Positions 16,985 to 26,475 of a stretch of DNA of 64,000 nucleotides are shown here, in pieces. Position 1 is the first letter of the stretch; the number at the start of each line of letters is the position of its first letter. The notes under the pieces were generated by a model. The model saw only the letters and a list, made by a program, of their open reading frames with translations. It was not told the origin of the DNA and made no database searches. The stretch covers positions 1,178,001-1,242,000 of the forward strand of contig LR134362.1 in the NCBI GenBank assembly GCA_900637275.1, given 5' to 3'. Source of the stretch: [Pasteurella] aerogenes (lineage in GTDB: Bacteria; Pseudomonadota; Gammaproteobacteria; Enterobacterales; Pasteurellaceae). A program made the position numbers and the translations under genes.

Positions 16985-18586
16985 TTAATGACGGAAATGG
17001 CGCATTTTCGTCAATACCATCACCATATTATGCTCATTTGCTGCATCAATCACTTCTTGATCACGCATTGAACCACCCGGGTGGATAACACATTCAATGC
17101 CCACTTTTGCAGCAGCATCAATTCCATCACGGAATGGGAAGAAAGCATCAGACGCCATGACACAACCTTTGACTTCCAATCCTTCATCTTGCGCTTTAAT
17201 ACCAGCAATTTTTGCCGAATAAACGCGACTCATTTGACCTGCGCCAATACCGATAGTTTGATTATTTTTTGCATAGACAATAGCATTAGATTTCACAAAT
17301 TTCGCCACTTTCCAGCAGAATAATAAATCTTTTAACTCCTGTTCCGTTGGTTGGCGTTTGCTGACCACTTCTAAATCTTCAATGCCCACCATACCTAAAT
17401 CCGCTTCTTGTACCAATAATCCACCGTTAACTCGCTTGAAATCCAAGCGGGCTTGCGCGCCATCCCATTCACCACAGGCTAACAAACGTACATTTTTCTT
17501 CGCTTTAACGACTTCTTGCGCTCCTTGGCTGACACTCGGCGCAATAATCACTTCGACAAATTGACGCTCAACAATCGCTTTCGCAGTGGCTTCATCTAAT
17601 TCACGATTAAACGCAATGATGCCACCAAATGCAGAAGTTGGATCCGTTTGATAAGCACGATTGTAGGCATCTAAAATATCTTCACCTAAGGCAACACCGC
17701 AAGGATTGGCGTGTTTTACAATAACGCAAGCCGGTTCAGCAAAACTTTTCACGCATTCTAACGCCGCATCAGTATCCGCAATATTATTGTAGGATAATGC
17801 CTTACCTTGCAATTGTTTAGCAGTAGAAACAGATGCCTCTTTCACTTCTTGTTCAATATAAAATGCCGCTTTTTGATGTCCATTTTCACCATAACGCATG
17901 GTTTGTTTCCGAATAAAATTCAAATTCAAAGTACGTGGAAATTGACCGCACTTCGCATTTGGATCTTCTTCATCTGCCACAAAATACGGTTTGACTAATT
18001 GACCAAAATAATTTGCGATCATCGAATCATATTGCGCGGTATGCTCAAAAGCTTTAATCGCAAGATCGAAACGAGTTTCTAGTGTTAAGCTGTTTTGATG
18101 TTGATCCATTTCAGCTAAAATCGCATCAAAATCTGCATTATTAACAACGATAGCCACATCTTTATGATTTTTTGCCGCAGAACGCACCATTGTTGGACCG
18201 CCAATATCAATATTCTCTACCGCATCCTCTAATGTACAATTCGGTTTTGCAACAGTTTCCGCAAAAGGATAAAGGTTGACGACAATCATATCAATACCTT
18301 CAATACCATGCTGACGCATCACCTCATCGTCCGTTCCTCGACGACCTAAAATACCGCCATGCACTTTAGGATGTAAGGTTTTTACCCGACCATCCATCAT
18401 TTCAGGAAAACCGGTATAATCGGAAACTTCCGTCACCGGCAATCCTTTTTCAGCCAACAATTTTGCAGTACCCCCGGTAGAAAGTAACTTAACGCCACGT
18501 TGTACTAAACCTTGCGCAAATTCTACGATACCGGTTTTATTGGAAACACTTAATAATGCTTGACGAATTGGACGATTTGTTTGCAT
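16985..18586 (-). CDS. purH: Bifunctional AICAR transformylase / IMP cyclohydrolase
   Basis: This 533-residue enzyme performs the last two steps of IMP synthesis. The N-terminal cyclohydrolase domain has RQALLSVSNKTGIVEFAQGL, LSTGGTAKLL and MMDGRVKTLHPKVHGGIL. The C-terminal AICAR transformylase domain has the catalytic Lys-His in CVIVKHANPCGVALG and ends with DAFFPFRDGIDAAA and HPGGSMRDQEVI. The length is near the E. coli enzyme (529). A near-consensus PurR operator lies 47 bases upstream of the start. Confidence 0.98.
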   Translation of the reverse strand: MQTNRPIRQALLSVSNKTGIVEFAQGLVQRGVKLLSTGGTAKLLAEKGLPVTEVSDYTGFPEMMDGRVKTLHPKVHGGILGRRGTDDEVMRQHGIEGIDMIVVNLYPFAETVAKPNCTLEDAVENIDIGGPTMVRSAAKNHKDVAIVVNNADFDAILAEMDQHQNSLTLETRFDLAIKAFEHTAQYDSMIANYFGQLVKPYFVADEEDPNAKCGQFPRTLNLNFIRKQTMRYGENGHQKAAFYIEQEVKEASVSTAKQLQGKALSYNNIADTDAALECVKSFAEPACVIVKHANPCGVALGEDILDAYNRAYQTDPTSAFGGIIAFNRELDEATAKAIVERQFVEVIIAPSVSQGAQEVVKAKKNVRLLACGEWDGAQARLDFKRVNGGLLVQEADLGMVGIEDLEVVSKRQPTEQELKDLLFCWKVAKFVKSNAIVYAKNNQTIGIGAGQMSRVYSAKIAGIKAQDEGLEVKGCVMASDAFFPFRDGIDAAAKVGIECVIHPGGSMRDQEVIDAANEHNMVMVLTKMRHFRH

Positions 18587-18632
18587 TGAAATACCTTTTT
18601 AATGTGTGAAAGAAAAAACGGGAAGTATTATA

Positions 18633-18648
18633 ACGCAAACGTTTGCTT
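18633..18648. promoter_or_regulatory. PurR operator upstream of purH
   Basis: ACGCAAACGTTTGCTT matches the PurR consensus ACGCAAACGTTTGCGT in 15 of 16 positions. It lies in the purH promoter region, 47 bases upstream of the ATG. Confidence 0.88.
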
Positions 18649-18679
18649 TTATGTAGAAATAAATCGCCTAAATCAGGCG

Positions 18680-18707
18680 AAAAAAAAGCCCATAACAGGT
18701 ATGGGCT
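18680..18707 (-). terminator. Terminator of the sucABCD operon
   Basis: On the minus strand AGCCCATA-CCTGT-TATGGGCT forms an 8-bp stem followed by seven T residues. It lies about 120 bases after the sucD stop. Confidence 0.85.
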
Positions 18708-18825
18708 AAAATGTAAGATTTTGGGATTTATGAATAAAATATCTAAAGCACGTAAATAGTAGCTTATCTATTTCTATTAGACAATCCCAATAGGCAGAAA
18801 ATAACTTTTAACTAAAAATTAACAA

Positions 18826-19692
18826 TTAAAGTATGCTTTTCAGTGCATTTCCAATTTCTGCTAAGCTACGTACAGTTTTGACACCAGCGGCTTCAAGGGC
18901 AGCAAATTTTTCATCTGCTGTACCTTTTCCACCGCTAATAATAGCACCGGCATGCCCCATACGTTTACCTTTCGGCGCAGTTACGCCTGCGATATAACTT
19001 ACTACTGGTTTGGTTACATTCGCTTTGATAAAGGCTGCGGCCTCTTCTTCAGCAGAACCACCGATTTCACCGATCATCACAATTGCTTCAGTTTCAGGAT
19101 CTTCTTGGAACAATTTGAGAATATCGATAAAGTTTGAACCCGGAATTGGGTCGCCGCCAATACCAACACAAGTGGATTGACCAAAACCGTAATCTGTTGT
19201 TTGTTTTACTGCTTCATAAGTTAACGTACCAGAACGAGAAACAATGCCGATTTTTCCTTTCTTATGAATGTTACCCGGCATAATACCGATTTTACACTCA
19301 TCTGGCGTAATGACACCCGGGCAATTCGGACCAATCATACGAACGCCGGTTTGGTTAAGGCGTTGTTTGACTTGCAGCATGTCGAGAGTCGGAATCCCTT
19401 CTGTAATACAGATAATCAATTGAATACCCGCATCAATCGCCTCTAAAATCGCATCTTTACAACCTGGCGCTGGAACATAAATAACGCTTGCGGTTGCACC
19501 AGTTTGTTCTACTGCTTCACGTACCGTATTAAATACCGGTAAACCTAAATGTGTGGTACCGCCTTTATTCGGAGAAACGCCACCAACAAGTTGTGTACCG
19601 TAATCTAAAGCTTGTTGAGAGTGAAATGTACCTTGTCCGCCGGTAAAACCTTGACAGATTACTTTTGTATCTTTGTTAATTAAAATAGACAT
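18826..19692 (-). CDS. sucD: Succinyl-CoA synthetase alpha subunit
   Basis: This 288-residue subunit binds CoA and carries the phosphohistidine. The CoA-binding start (MSILINKDTKVICQGFTGGQGTFH), GPNCPGVITP near 122-131, and the active-site His in GKRMGHAGAIISGGKGTA near 240-250 are present. It pairs with SucC, whose stop codon overlaps its ATG by one base (TAATG). The enzyme converts succinyl-CoA to succinate with ATP or GTP formation. Confidence 0.98.
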   Translation of the reverse strand: MSILINKDTKVICQGFTGGQGTFHSQQALDYGTQLVGGVSPNKGGTTHLGLPVFNTVREAVEQTGATASVIYVPAPGCKDAILEAIDAGIQLIICITEGIPTLDMLQVKQRLNQTGVRMIGPNCPGVITPDECKIGIMPGNIHKKGKIGIVSRSGTLTYEAVKQTTDYGFGQSTCVGIGGDPIPGSNFIDILKLFQEDPETEAIVMIGEIGGSAEEEAAAFIKANVTKPVVSYIAGVTAPKGKRMGHAGAIISGGKGTADEKFAALEAAGVKTVRSLAEIGNALKSIL

Positions 19693-20858
19693 TATTTGCC
19701 CTCCGCCGCTTTAACGGCTTGTACCGCAGCATCGGTTAAACTGTTTGCTGCAATGATGTTTAATCCACTTTTTGCTAAAATTTCACGACCAAGTTCAGCA
19801 TTATTCCCTTCTAAACGAACGACAACCGGAACACTTACGCCAACCTCGTTTACCGCTGCAATAATACCGTTCGCGATTAAGTCACAACGCACAATACCAC
19901 CGAAGATATTCACCAATACCGCTTTCACTGCTTTATCTGATAAGATAATTTTAAATGCTTCCGTAACACGTTCTTTTGTTGCACCACCGCCCACATCAAG
20001 GAAGTTTGCAGGGAAACCACCGTGTAATTTCACGATATCCATGGTTCCCATAGCAAGCCCTGCACCGTTTACCATGCAACCAATATTGCCGTCTAATGCT
20101 ACATAATTTAATTGATGAGATTCAGCAAGTGCTTCGCGCGGATCTTCTTGGCTTGGATCTTGCATCGCCGCTAACTCTGGTTGACGATATAAGGCATTAC
20201 CATCCACCACCATTTTCGCGTCTAAGCAAAGCAAATTGCCTTCCGTTGTCACGACTAACGGGTTAATTTCAAGTAGAGAAAGATCTTTTTCAACAAAAAG
20301 TTTTGCCAGTTGAGTAAAGATAAAGGCGAATTGTTTAATTTGATCACCTTCCAAACCAAGTTTAAATGCCAATTCACGACCTTGATAAGGCATTCCGCCG
20401 GTGAGCGGATCTATCGGTAATTTATGTAACAACTCTGGTGTTTTTTCCGCTACTTCTTCAATGTTCATCCCGCCAGCACTTGATGCCATAAAGACTACTT
20501 TTTGTGAAGAACGATCGACGACTGCACCTAAATACAGTTCACGTGCAATACCTGCGGTTTCTTCTACATAAAGTGTATTTACTGGTTGGCCATTAGCATC
20601 TGTTTGGAAAGTAACCAAACGTTGACCAAGCCATTTATCAGCAAATTCACGTACTTCAGCTTCATTGCGAACCAGCTTTACCCCACCAGCTTTACCACGT
20701 CCACCGGCATGTACTTGACATTTAATTGCCCAAGCATCCCCTTTAAGTTGTTTAATTGCGGCAACCGCCTCATCTGCGGTTTTACAGGCTATGCCTTGGC
20801 TGACAGGGAGTTTATATTTGGCAAAAATCTGTTTGCCTTGATATTCATGTAAGTTCAT
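19692..20858 (-). CDS. sucC: Succinyl-CoA synthetase beta subunit
   Basis: This 388-residue ATP-grasp subunit begins with MNLHEYQGKQIFAKYKLPV and shows KCQVHAGGRGKAGGVKL (nucleotide binding, about 46-62), SLLEINPLVVT (metal ligands), and GLAMGTMDIVKLHGG with DVGGGATKE. The length equals E. coli SucC (388). It follows sucB by 32 bases within the sucABCD operon. Confidence 0.98.
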   Translation of the reverse strand: MNLHEYQGKQIFAKYKLPVSQGIACKTADEAVAAIKQLKGDAWAIKCQVHAGGRGKAGGVKLVRNEAEVREFADKWLGQRLVTFQTDANGQPVNTLYVEETAGIARELYLGAVVDRSSQKVVFMASSAGGMNIEEVAEKTPELLHKLPIDPLTGGMPYQGRELAFKLGLEGDQIKQFAFIFTQLAKLFVEKDLSLLEINPLVVTTEGNLLCLDAKMVVDGNALYRQPELAAMQDPSQEDPREALAESHQLNYVALDGNIGCMVNGAGLAMGTMDIVKLHGGFPANFLDVGGGATKERVTEAFKIILSDKAVKAVLVNIFGGIVRCDLIANGIIAAVNEVGVSVPVVVRLEGNNAELGREILAKSGLNIIAANSLTDAAVQAVKAAEGK

Positions 20859-20890
20859 CTATCTCGTCCTATTTTTGCATGGTTAAGGGA

Positions 20891-22108
20891 TTAAATTTCT
20901 AATAACAAGCGTGTTGGATCTTCTAATAACTCTTTGATTGTTACTAAGAAACCAACACTTTCACGTCCGTCAATTAAACGGTGGTCATAAGAAAGTGCCA
21001 AATACATCATAGGACGAATAACGACTTGCCCGTTGACAGCAACTGGGCGATCTTTAATCGCATGCATGCCTAAAATCGCACTTTGTGGAGGATTGATAAT
21101 CGGTGTTGACATTAACGAACCGAATACCCCGCCATTAGTAATGGTGAAATTACCGCCGGTAAGATCTTCTACCGTTAATTTTCCATCACGACCTTTTTCG
21201 GCAAGCGCTTTAATTTCTTTCTCAATCTCTGCCATACTTAATGTATCGCAATTACGCAATACCGGGGTGACTAAACCGCGTGGTGTAGAAACCGCAATAC
21301 TCACATCAAAATAGTTGTGATACACAATGTCGTCTCCGTCGATAGAGGCGTTCACTTCCGGATAACGTTTTAACGCTTCTACGACCGCTTTAATATAAAA
21401 CGACATAAAACCCAATCTTACACCATGTTGTTTCTCAAATTTTTCACCGTATTGTTTACGCAAGCTCATAATTGGTTGCATATCCACTTCATTGAAAGTG
21501 GTCAACATGGCTGTATTATTTTTCGCTTCTAATAAACGTTCAGCAATACGTTTACGTAAACGCGTCATTGGTACGCGTTTTTCTTCACGATGACCTAAAT
21601 TCATTTCCACTTTAGGTTGTGCCAGTGCGGTTGCTTTTGCCGATTTTTGCGCTAATACACGCTCCACATCTTCACGCGTAATTCTGCCACCCACGCCAGT
21701 ACCTTTGATTTCCTCTGCATTTAAATCATGTTCTGCCAATAAACGACGCACGCCAGGGCTTACGCTATCGCTATTAGGCTCATCCGAAGTCAATGCAGCA
21801 GAATGACGCTCCGCCGGTGTGCTTTCTGTTGTTTGTACACTTTCTTTGGTTACCGCACCCGCAACTGCTTGCGCACTCACTTTACCTAATAATTGTTTAC
21901 TCACCACTGTAGCACCTTCCGGCTCAACAATACTTTCCAACACACCATCAGCAATTGCTGGTACTTCTAAAACGACTTTGTCCGTTTCAATTTCCACTAA
22001 AATATCGTCACGTTTAACCGTATCACCAACTTGTTTATGCCAAGTGACAACTGTTGCATCCGCAACGGATTCGGGTAAGTCTGGGGTTATAATCTCAAAA
22101 TCGCTCAT
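20891..22108 (-). CDS. sucB: 2-oxoglutarate dehydrogenase E2 (dihydrolipoyl succinyltransferase)
   Basis: This 405-residue core subunit has one lipoyl domain (lipoyl-lysine Lys44 in EIETDKVVLEVP), an Ala/Thr/Ser-rich linker, the E1/E3-binding domain (SPGVRRLLAEHDLN...GTGVGGRITREDV, about 117-152), and the catalytic domain ending SYDHRLIDGRESVGFL with the catalytic His. It follows sucA after 73 bases that contain a USS hairpin. E3 (lpd) is not in the window. Confidence 0.98.
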   Translation of the reverse strand: MSDFEIITPDLPESVADATVVTWHKQVGDTVKRDDILVEIETDKVVLEVPAIADGVLESIVEPEGATVVSKQLLGKVSAQAVAGAVTKESVQTTESTPAERHSAALTSDEPNSDSVSPGVRRLLAEHDLNAEEIKGTGVGGRITREDVERVLAQKSAKATALAQPKVEMNLGHREEKRVPMTRLRKRIAERLLEAKNNTAMLTTFNEVDMQPIMSLRKQYGEKFEKQHGVRLGFMSFYIKAVVEALKRYPEVNASIDGDDIVYHNYFDVSIAVSTPRGLVTPVLRNCDTLSMAEIEKEIKALAEKGRDGKLTVEDLTGGNFTITNGGVFGSLMSTPIINPPQSAILGMHAIKDRPVAVNGQVVIRPMMYLALSYDHRLIDGRESVGFLVTIKELLEDPTRLLLEI

Positions 22109-22140
22109 ATCATTTTCCTTTTCTTGTTGGTATTTTCATC

Positions 22141-22170
22141 AAAAGTGCGGTAATTTTCACCGCACTTTTT
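22141..22170. terminator. USS-pair hairpin between sucA and sucB
   Basis: AAAAGTGCGGT (22141-22151) and ACCGCACTTTT (22159-22169) form an 11-bp stem with a 7-base loop in the sucA-sucB gap. On the minus strand the arm ends CTTTTGATG, so the T tract is short. It may be an attenuator or an mRNA-stabilising hairpin rather than a full stop. Confidence 0.55.
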
Positions 22171-22181
22171 CCCCTTATTCA

Positions 22182-24977
22182 TTAAGCTAATGCTTGTGTA
22201 ATTAATTCTCGTTGTTGCTCATTGTGTAAAGCAGCATAACCAACTGCCGGAGAAGCTGACGCAGGACGTCCCACATAACTTAATTTCGCATTTTCCGGTA
22301 AGGAACTTATAAAGTTATGTTGGCTACAATACCAAGCACCTTGGTTGAGTGGTTCTTCTTGACACCACACATAATCGGTAACATGGCTGTAAGGGGCGAG
22401 AATGTCTTTCATTTCCTCATGTGGATATGGGTACAACTGCTCAATACGAATAATTGCAACATCCGTTTGTTCATTTTTACGACGTTGTTCAAGCAAGTCA
22501 TAATAAACTTTACCCGCACATAAAACGACACGTCTTACTTTTTTCGGATCCAGCGTATCGACTTCGCCAATCACATTCTGATATTTTCCGTTAATCAATT
22601 CTTCCGCTGAAGAAACCGCTAACGGATGGCGTAGCAATGATTTCGGTGTGATCACGATCAATGGACGACGGATTTGACGTAACATTTGACGACGCAATAA
22701 ATGATAAATTTGTGCTGGCGTTGAAGGCACGCAAACTTGCATATTTTGTTGCGCACAAAGTTGCAAATAACGCTCTAAACGTGCAGAAGAATGCTCTGGA
22801 CCTTGTCCTTCATAACCATGTGGTAATAACATTACCAAACCGCACATTCTGCCCCATTTTTGCTCACCAGAACTGATAAATTGGTCAATAACCACTTGAG
22901 CCACATTGGCAAAATCACCAAATTGCGCCTCCCAAATCGTTAAAGTTTTCGGTGTTGCAGTTGCATAACCATATTCGTATGCCAACACACCTTCTTCTGA
23001 CAATACGGAATCCCACACTTCAAAACGACCCTGTTGTCTATGTAATTGGGTTAACGGAATGTAAATCGTCGCATCTTTTTGGTTGTGCAATACAGAGTGA
23101 CGATGGAAGAAGGTTCCACGACCAGCATCCTCACCAGAGAGACGAATATGGTGTCCCTCATCCAACAAGGTGGCATATGCCATGGTTTCTGCCATTCCCC
23201 AGTCAAATAATTTTTCTCTCTTCGCCATCGCTAAGCGATCATCATAGATTTTTTTCACTCTTGGATGCAATTGATGATTTTCCGGATACTCACAGACTTT
23301 TTTCGCCAAACCGTCAAAACGTTCGGCATCAAAGGTGCTATCGTAATCTGACCATTCTTGGGTTAAGAATTTCGCCCAATCAGTAGCTTCACGATCCATT
23401 TCGCGCCATTCAGGTACCACACAATCTCCATTATCCAACGCATTACGGTATTCATTCACTAACTCGGTGGCATATTCATCTTTAATCACTTGCGTATTAA
23501 CCAAATGATCTGCATACACTTTACGTGGTGTTGGATGGCGTTTGATACGATCATACATTAATGGTTGTGTGACGGAAGGCTCATCAGCTTCATTATGCCC
23601 ATGACGACGATAAGAAACTAAATCAATAAAAATATCGCGTTTAAATTTAGCCCGGAATTCCACCGCCATTCTCGCCACATAAGCCACCGCTTCGGCATCA
23701 TCTCCGTTAACATGAATAACTGGTGCCTCAATCATTTTAGCAATATCAGTACAATATTCCGTAGAACGCGTATCATTCGGATTAGATGTGGTAAATCCGA
23801 TTTGGTTATTAATCACAATACGAATGGTTCCGCCTACGCTGTAGCCGCGTGTTGACGACATATTTAATGACTCTTGTACAATCCCTTGTCCTGCAACCGC
23901 AGAGTCACCATGTACCGTAATTGGTAATACTTGAGAACGTTCCGTATCATTTAAGCGGGTTTGTCTTGCTCTCACGGATCCTAAGACGACTGGACTAACA
24001 ATTTCCAAATGCGACGGGTTAAATGCTAATGCTAAATGAACAATCCCCTTTTCCGTCATAAAATCAGAAGAAAAACCTTGGTGATATTTTACATCACCCG
24101 TACCGTTGCCATGATGTTTTCCGGCAAATTCATCAAATAAATCTACCGGTTTTTTACCTAATACATTGACCAACATATTTAAACGTCCGCGGTGCGCCAT
24201 CCCCATCACGATCTCTTTCACCCCATGACGTCCGCTATGACGAATAATTTCTTTCATTAACAATACGAAGGCATCACTGCCCTCTAATGAAAAACGTTTT
24301 GCACCCGGGAATTTAGCCCCTAAATAACGTTCTAAACCATCTGCAGCGGTCAATTCTTGCAAGAAAGAAAGTTGCTCTTCTTTATTAAACAATGGTTTGT
24401 TTAGCAAATTTTCTACTTTATTTTGCAACCAGGTACGCGCGTCTAAATCATTGACGTGCATAAATTCAAGCCCAATTGTACTGCAATAGGTCTCTTTCAG
24501 GGCTTTGGATAATTCTCTTAAACTAATTTGCTCTTTGTTGTAAACATAGCCACCAACATCAAATACTTCATCTAAATCATCATCGCTAAAACCATAAAAT
24601 TTATAATCTAACGTTGGTGCTTCCATTCGTTGCCATAATTTCAACGGATCTAAATCAGCGTGCAAATGACCACGATTTCGATGTGCATTTACCCATTGTA
24701 ATAATTTAATTAATCTTGCACTGACATTCGGATCGATAACACCAACACCAGTTTTTGAATTATCACGGGCTAATCGTTTAAAATAATCGCGAACTTGGGA
24801 ATGAGGCTGCTCAAGTGCGGTCGGTTTTGGAAGAGAATTGAAAATCTGTTGCCAACTCTCGTCGATGGAATCAGGATCACGAAGATAATCTTCGTAAAGT
24901 TCTTCAATGTAAGTTTGATTAGCACCACCTAGCGCACTAGAGGCTAACCATTCACTGATAGGAGTATTTTTTTGCAT
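22182..24977 (-). CDS. sucA: 2-oxoglutarate dehydrogenase E1
   Basis: This 931-residue thiamine-diphosphate-dependent decarboxylase converts 2-oxoglutarate to a succinyl group on SucB. The start at 24977 gives MQKNTPISEWLASSALGGANQ behind AGGTGG. Seen along the protein: YEDYLRDPDSI, MGMAHRGRLNMLVNVLGK, HGDSAVAGQGIVQESLN, the ThDP-binding NNQIGFTTSNP, and GHNEADEPSVTQP. The length matches E. coli SucA (933). It is first of sucABCD, about 86 bases after an alcohol dehydrogenase gene whose terminator lies just before it. Confidence 0.98.
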   Translation of the reverse strand: MQKNTPISEWLASSALGGANQTYIEELYEDYLRDPDSIDESWQQIFNSLPKPTALEQPHSQVRDYFKRLARDNSKTGVGVIDPNVSARLIKLLQWVNAHRNRGHLHADLDPLKLWQRMEAPTLDYKFYGFSDDDLDEVFDVGGYVYNKEQISLRELSKALKETYCSTIGLEFMHVNDLDARTWLQNKVENLLNKPLFNKEEQLSFLQELTAADGLERYLGAKFPGAKRFSLEGSDAFVLLMKEIIRHSGRHGVKEIVMGMAHRGRLNMLVNVLGKKPVDLFDEFAGKHHGNGTGDVKYHQGFSSDFMTEKGIVHLALAFNPSHLEIVSPVVLGSVRARQTRLNDTERSQVLPITVHGDSAVAGQGIVQESLNMSSTRGYSVGGTIRIVINNQIGFTTSNPNDTRSTEYCTDIAKMIEAPVIHVNGDDAEAVAYVARMAVEFRAKFKRDIFIDLVSYRRHGHNEADEPSVTQPLMYDRIKRHPTPRKVYADHLVNTQVIKDEYATELVNEYRNALDNGDCVVPEWREMDREATDWAKFLTQEWSDYDSTFDAERFDGLAKKVCEYPENHQLHPRVKKIYDDRLAMAKREKLFDWGMAETMAYATLLDEGHHIRLSGEDAGRGTFFHRHSVLHNQKDATIYIPLTQLHRQQGRFEVWDSVLSEEGVLAYEYGYATATPKTLTIWEAQFGDFANVAQVVIDQFISSGEQKWGRMCGLVMLLPHGYEGQGPEHSSARLERYLQLCAQQNMQVCVPSTPAQIYHLLRRQMLRQIRRPLIVITPKSLLRHPLAVSSAEELINGKYQNVIGEVDTLDPKKVRRVVLCAGKVYYDLLEQRRKNEQTDVAIIRIEQLYPYPHEEMKDILAPYSHVTDYVWCQEEPLNQGAWYCSQHNFISSLPENAKLSYVGRPASASPAVGYAALHNEQQRELITQALA

Positions 24978-25019
24978 TACGACCACCTAGTTGGATTATG
25001 ATAGCTAATATGCTTTAAT

Positions 25020-25053
25020 TATTGAAAATTCGTGCATATAAATATGCACGAAT
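25020..25053 (-). terminator. Terminator between the alcohol dehydrogenase gene and sucA
   Basis: TTCGTGCATAT and ATATGCACGAA (25029-25052) form an 11-bp stem with a 2-base centre. On the minus strand it is followed by TTTTC. It lies 11 bases after the dehydrogenase stop and separates that transcript from sucABCD. Confidence 0.75.
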
Positions 25054-25063
25054 AAGTCTGTTG

Positions 25064-26155
25064 TTATTTTGAACTGAATCTCAAGACAGGTTTAATCACT
25101 TTACCCGATTTGCTGTCTGCAAATGCCTGTTCAATATCGGTAAAATTATAAAAACTTACTAATTTATCAAAAGGAAATAACCCTTTACGATAAAATTCGA
25201 TCAATTTTGGGATAAAATCTGAAGGAACCGAATCACCTTGAACAACCCCTCTAACCCGTCTGCCATTGAGTAGTTGAGTCATATCCAAAGAAGCGCTTAC
25301 GCCTTCCGGCGCGCCGCCGACTAACGCAACTTCACCCAATAAATCAAGAGAATCTAACGCCTTGGTCAACATATCTGGGCGAGCAGTGAGTTCCACCACA
25401 TAATCAGCACCATTTCCCGTAATCGCTTTAATGCGCTCAACAAGATTTTCTTCCAAGGGATTAATTATATCTGTCGCACCTAATTCAAGAGCAGTTTGTA
25501 AACGAGTCGGGTTCACATCTACAGCAATAATTTTCCCAGCATTAGCAATTTTACCCGCCATCACCGCCGCCAAACCTACGCTACCAACACCAAAAATAGC
25601 AAGATTGCTCCCCTCTCTCACTTTCAATGCGTTCAACACTGCTCCAGCACCAGTTTGAATACCGCATCCCAGCGGTCCCATTAATTCAAGCGGAACATCT
25701 TTTGGAATTTTTATCGTATTACGTTGGTTAGCTATCGCATAATCCGCGAAAGACGATTGTTGGAAGAAGTGTCCGTGTACATGACCGTAAGCGTTACTGC
25801 CATCTTCACGAGAACCTTGGAAACTGAGTTCGAAACCATGTCGGCAATAGGTTGAATGACCACTATAACAATTAGAACAGTGTCCACAAGAAGGGTAAGT
25901 AAGTACTACATGATCACCAGGAACTAAATCTTTTACTGCACTCCCGATTTTTTCAACGATACCGGCACCTTCATGTCCGAGAATGATGGGAAGGGGGGCT
26001 GGATATTCTAGATTACGAATATGTTCATCTGTTTGACAAACACCCGTAGCAACAATTTTAACTAATACCTCATCTTCTCGTAATTCACCAATCTCAACCG
26101 ACTCGAATTTGAATGCCCCGCCTTTTTCACGCACAACAGCGGCATTAATAAGCAT
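25064..26155 (-). CDS. Zinc-dependent NAD(P) alcohol dehydrogenase (aryl-alcohol type)
   Basis: This 363-residue medium-chain dehydrogenase has catalytic zinc ligands in ATGVCQTDEH (about 36-45) and GHEGAG (about 60-65). Its structural zinc Cys set, CGHCSNCYSGHSTYC, is at about 94-108, and the nucleotide motif GVGSVGLAAVMAG is near 195. GPLGCGIQTGAGAV and overall look are close to benzyl/aryl-alcohol dehydrogenases (XylB/AreB group), but the true substrate cannot be read from sequence. It stands divergent from gltA and has its own terminator. A palindrome just upstream could be its operator. Confidence 0.87.
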   Translation of the reverse strand: MLINAAVVREKGGAFKFESVEIGELREDEVLVKIVATGVCQTDEHIRNLEYPAPLPIILGHEGAGIVEKIGSAVKDLVPGDHVVLTYPSCGHCSNCYSGHSTYCRHGFELSFQGSREDGSNAYGHVHGHFFQQSSFADYAIANQRNTIKIPKDVPLELMGPLGCGIQTGAGAVLNALKVREGSNLAIFGVGSVGLAAVMAGKIANAGKIIAVDVNPTRLQTALELGATDIINPLEENLVERIKAITGNGADYVVELTARPDMLTKALDSLDLLGEVALVGGAPEGVSASLDMTQLLNGRRVRGVVQGDSVPSDFIPKLIEFYRKGLFPFDKLVSFYNFTDIEQAFADSKSGKVIKPVLRFSSK

Positions 26156-26192
26156 AGTTTTCTCCTTAAAGCGAAGTTTGATAAAAATTTAA

Positions 26193-26216
26193 TTAACAGT
26201 TGTTAACATCACAACT
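26193..26216. repeat. Overlapping palindromes upstream of the alcohol dehydrogenase gene
   Basis: TTAACA-GT-TGTTAA (26193-26206) is a perfect 14-base palindrome around a 2-base centre. It overlaps a second inverted repeat, AGTTGT-N7-ACAACT (26198-26216). It lies 38 bases upstream of the dehydrogenase start and is a candidate operator. Confidence 0.5.
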
Positions 26217-26338
26217 ATCCGTCCGAATACATATCGAACATATCAATTTCTATTCAATTTCTTTCGCTATAATTAAAAAACAAATTGCACATTTAATCAA
26301 GTTTATTACTTAACATCGCATTAACATTTTGTTGTTTT

Positions 26339-26354
26339 TTTGATCTTGATCTCA
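26339..26354. promoter_or_regulatory. Putative CRP site upstream of gltA
   Basis: TTTGATCTTGATCTCA matches 13 of 16 positions of the palindromic CRP consensus TGTGATCTAGATCACA. Its centre is about 90 bases before the predicted gltA transcription start. Confidence 0.45.
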
Positions 26355-26401
26355 TTTTTTAAAATTAACATTTTTTTTACAAAATTAAATTTAAAATTAT
26401 A

Positions 26402-26430
26402 AAGACAGCTGCCAAATAACAGGTTATATT
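26402..26430 (+). promoter_or_regulatory. Probable gltA promoter
   Basis: AAGACA (-35, 26402-26407) and TATATT (-10, 26425-26430) are separated by 17 bases. The gltA ATG follows 45 bases later. Confidence 0.5.
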
Positions 26431-26475
26431 GAAAGTAATCTATAAACACAACACAAAAACAAAAGAGGAATATCT

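Larger units (their letters stand above)
26156..26475. other. Divergent control region between the alcohol dehydrogenase gene and gltA
   Basis: This 320-base AT-rich stretch carries no gene. It holds a 14-base palindrome near the dehydrogenase (26193-26206), a CRP-like site (26339-26354) and a likely gltA promoter (26402-26430). The ribosome site AAGAGGAA precedes gltA. Confidence 0.7.
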
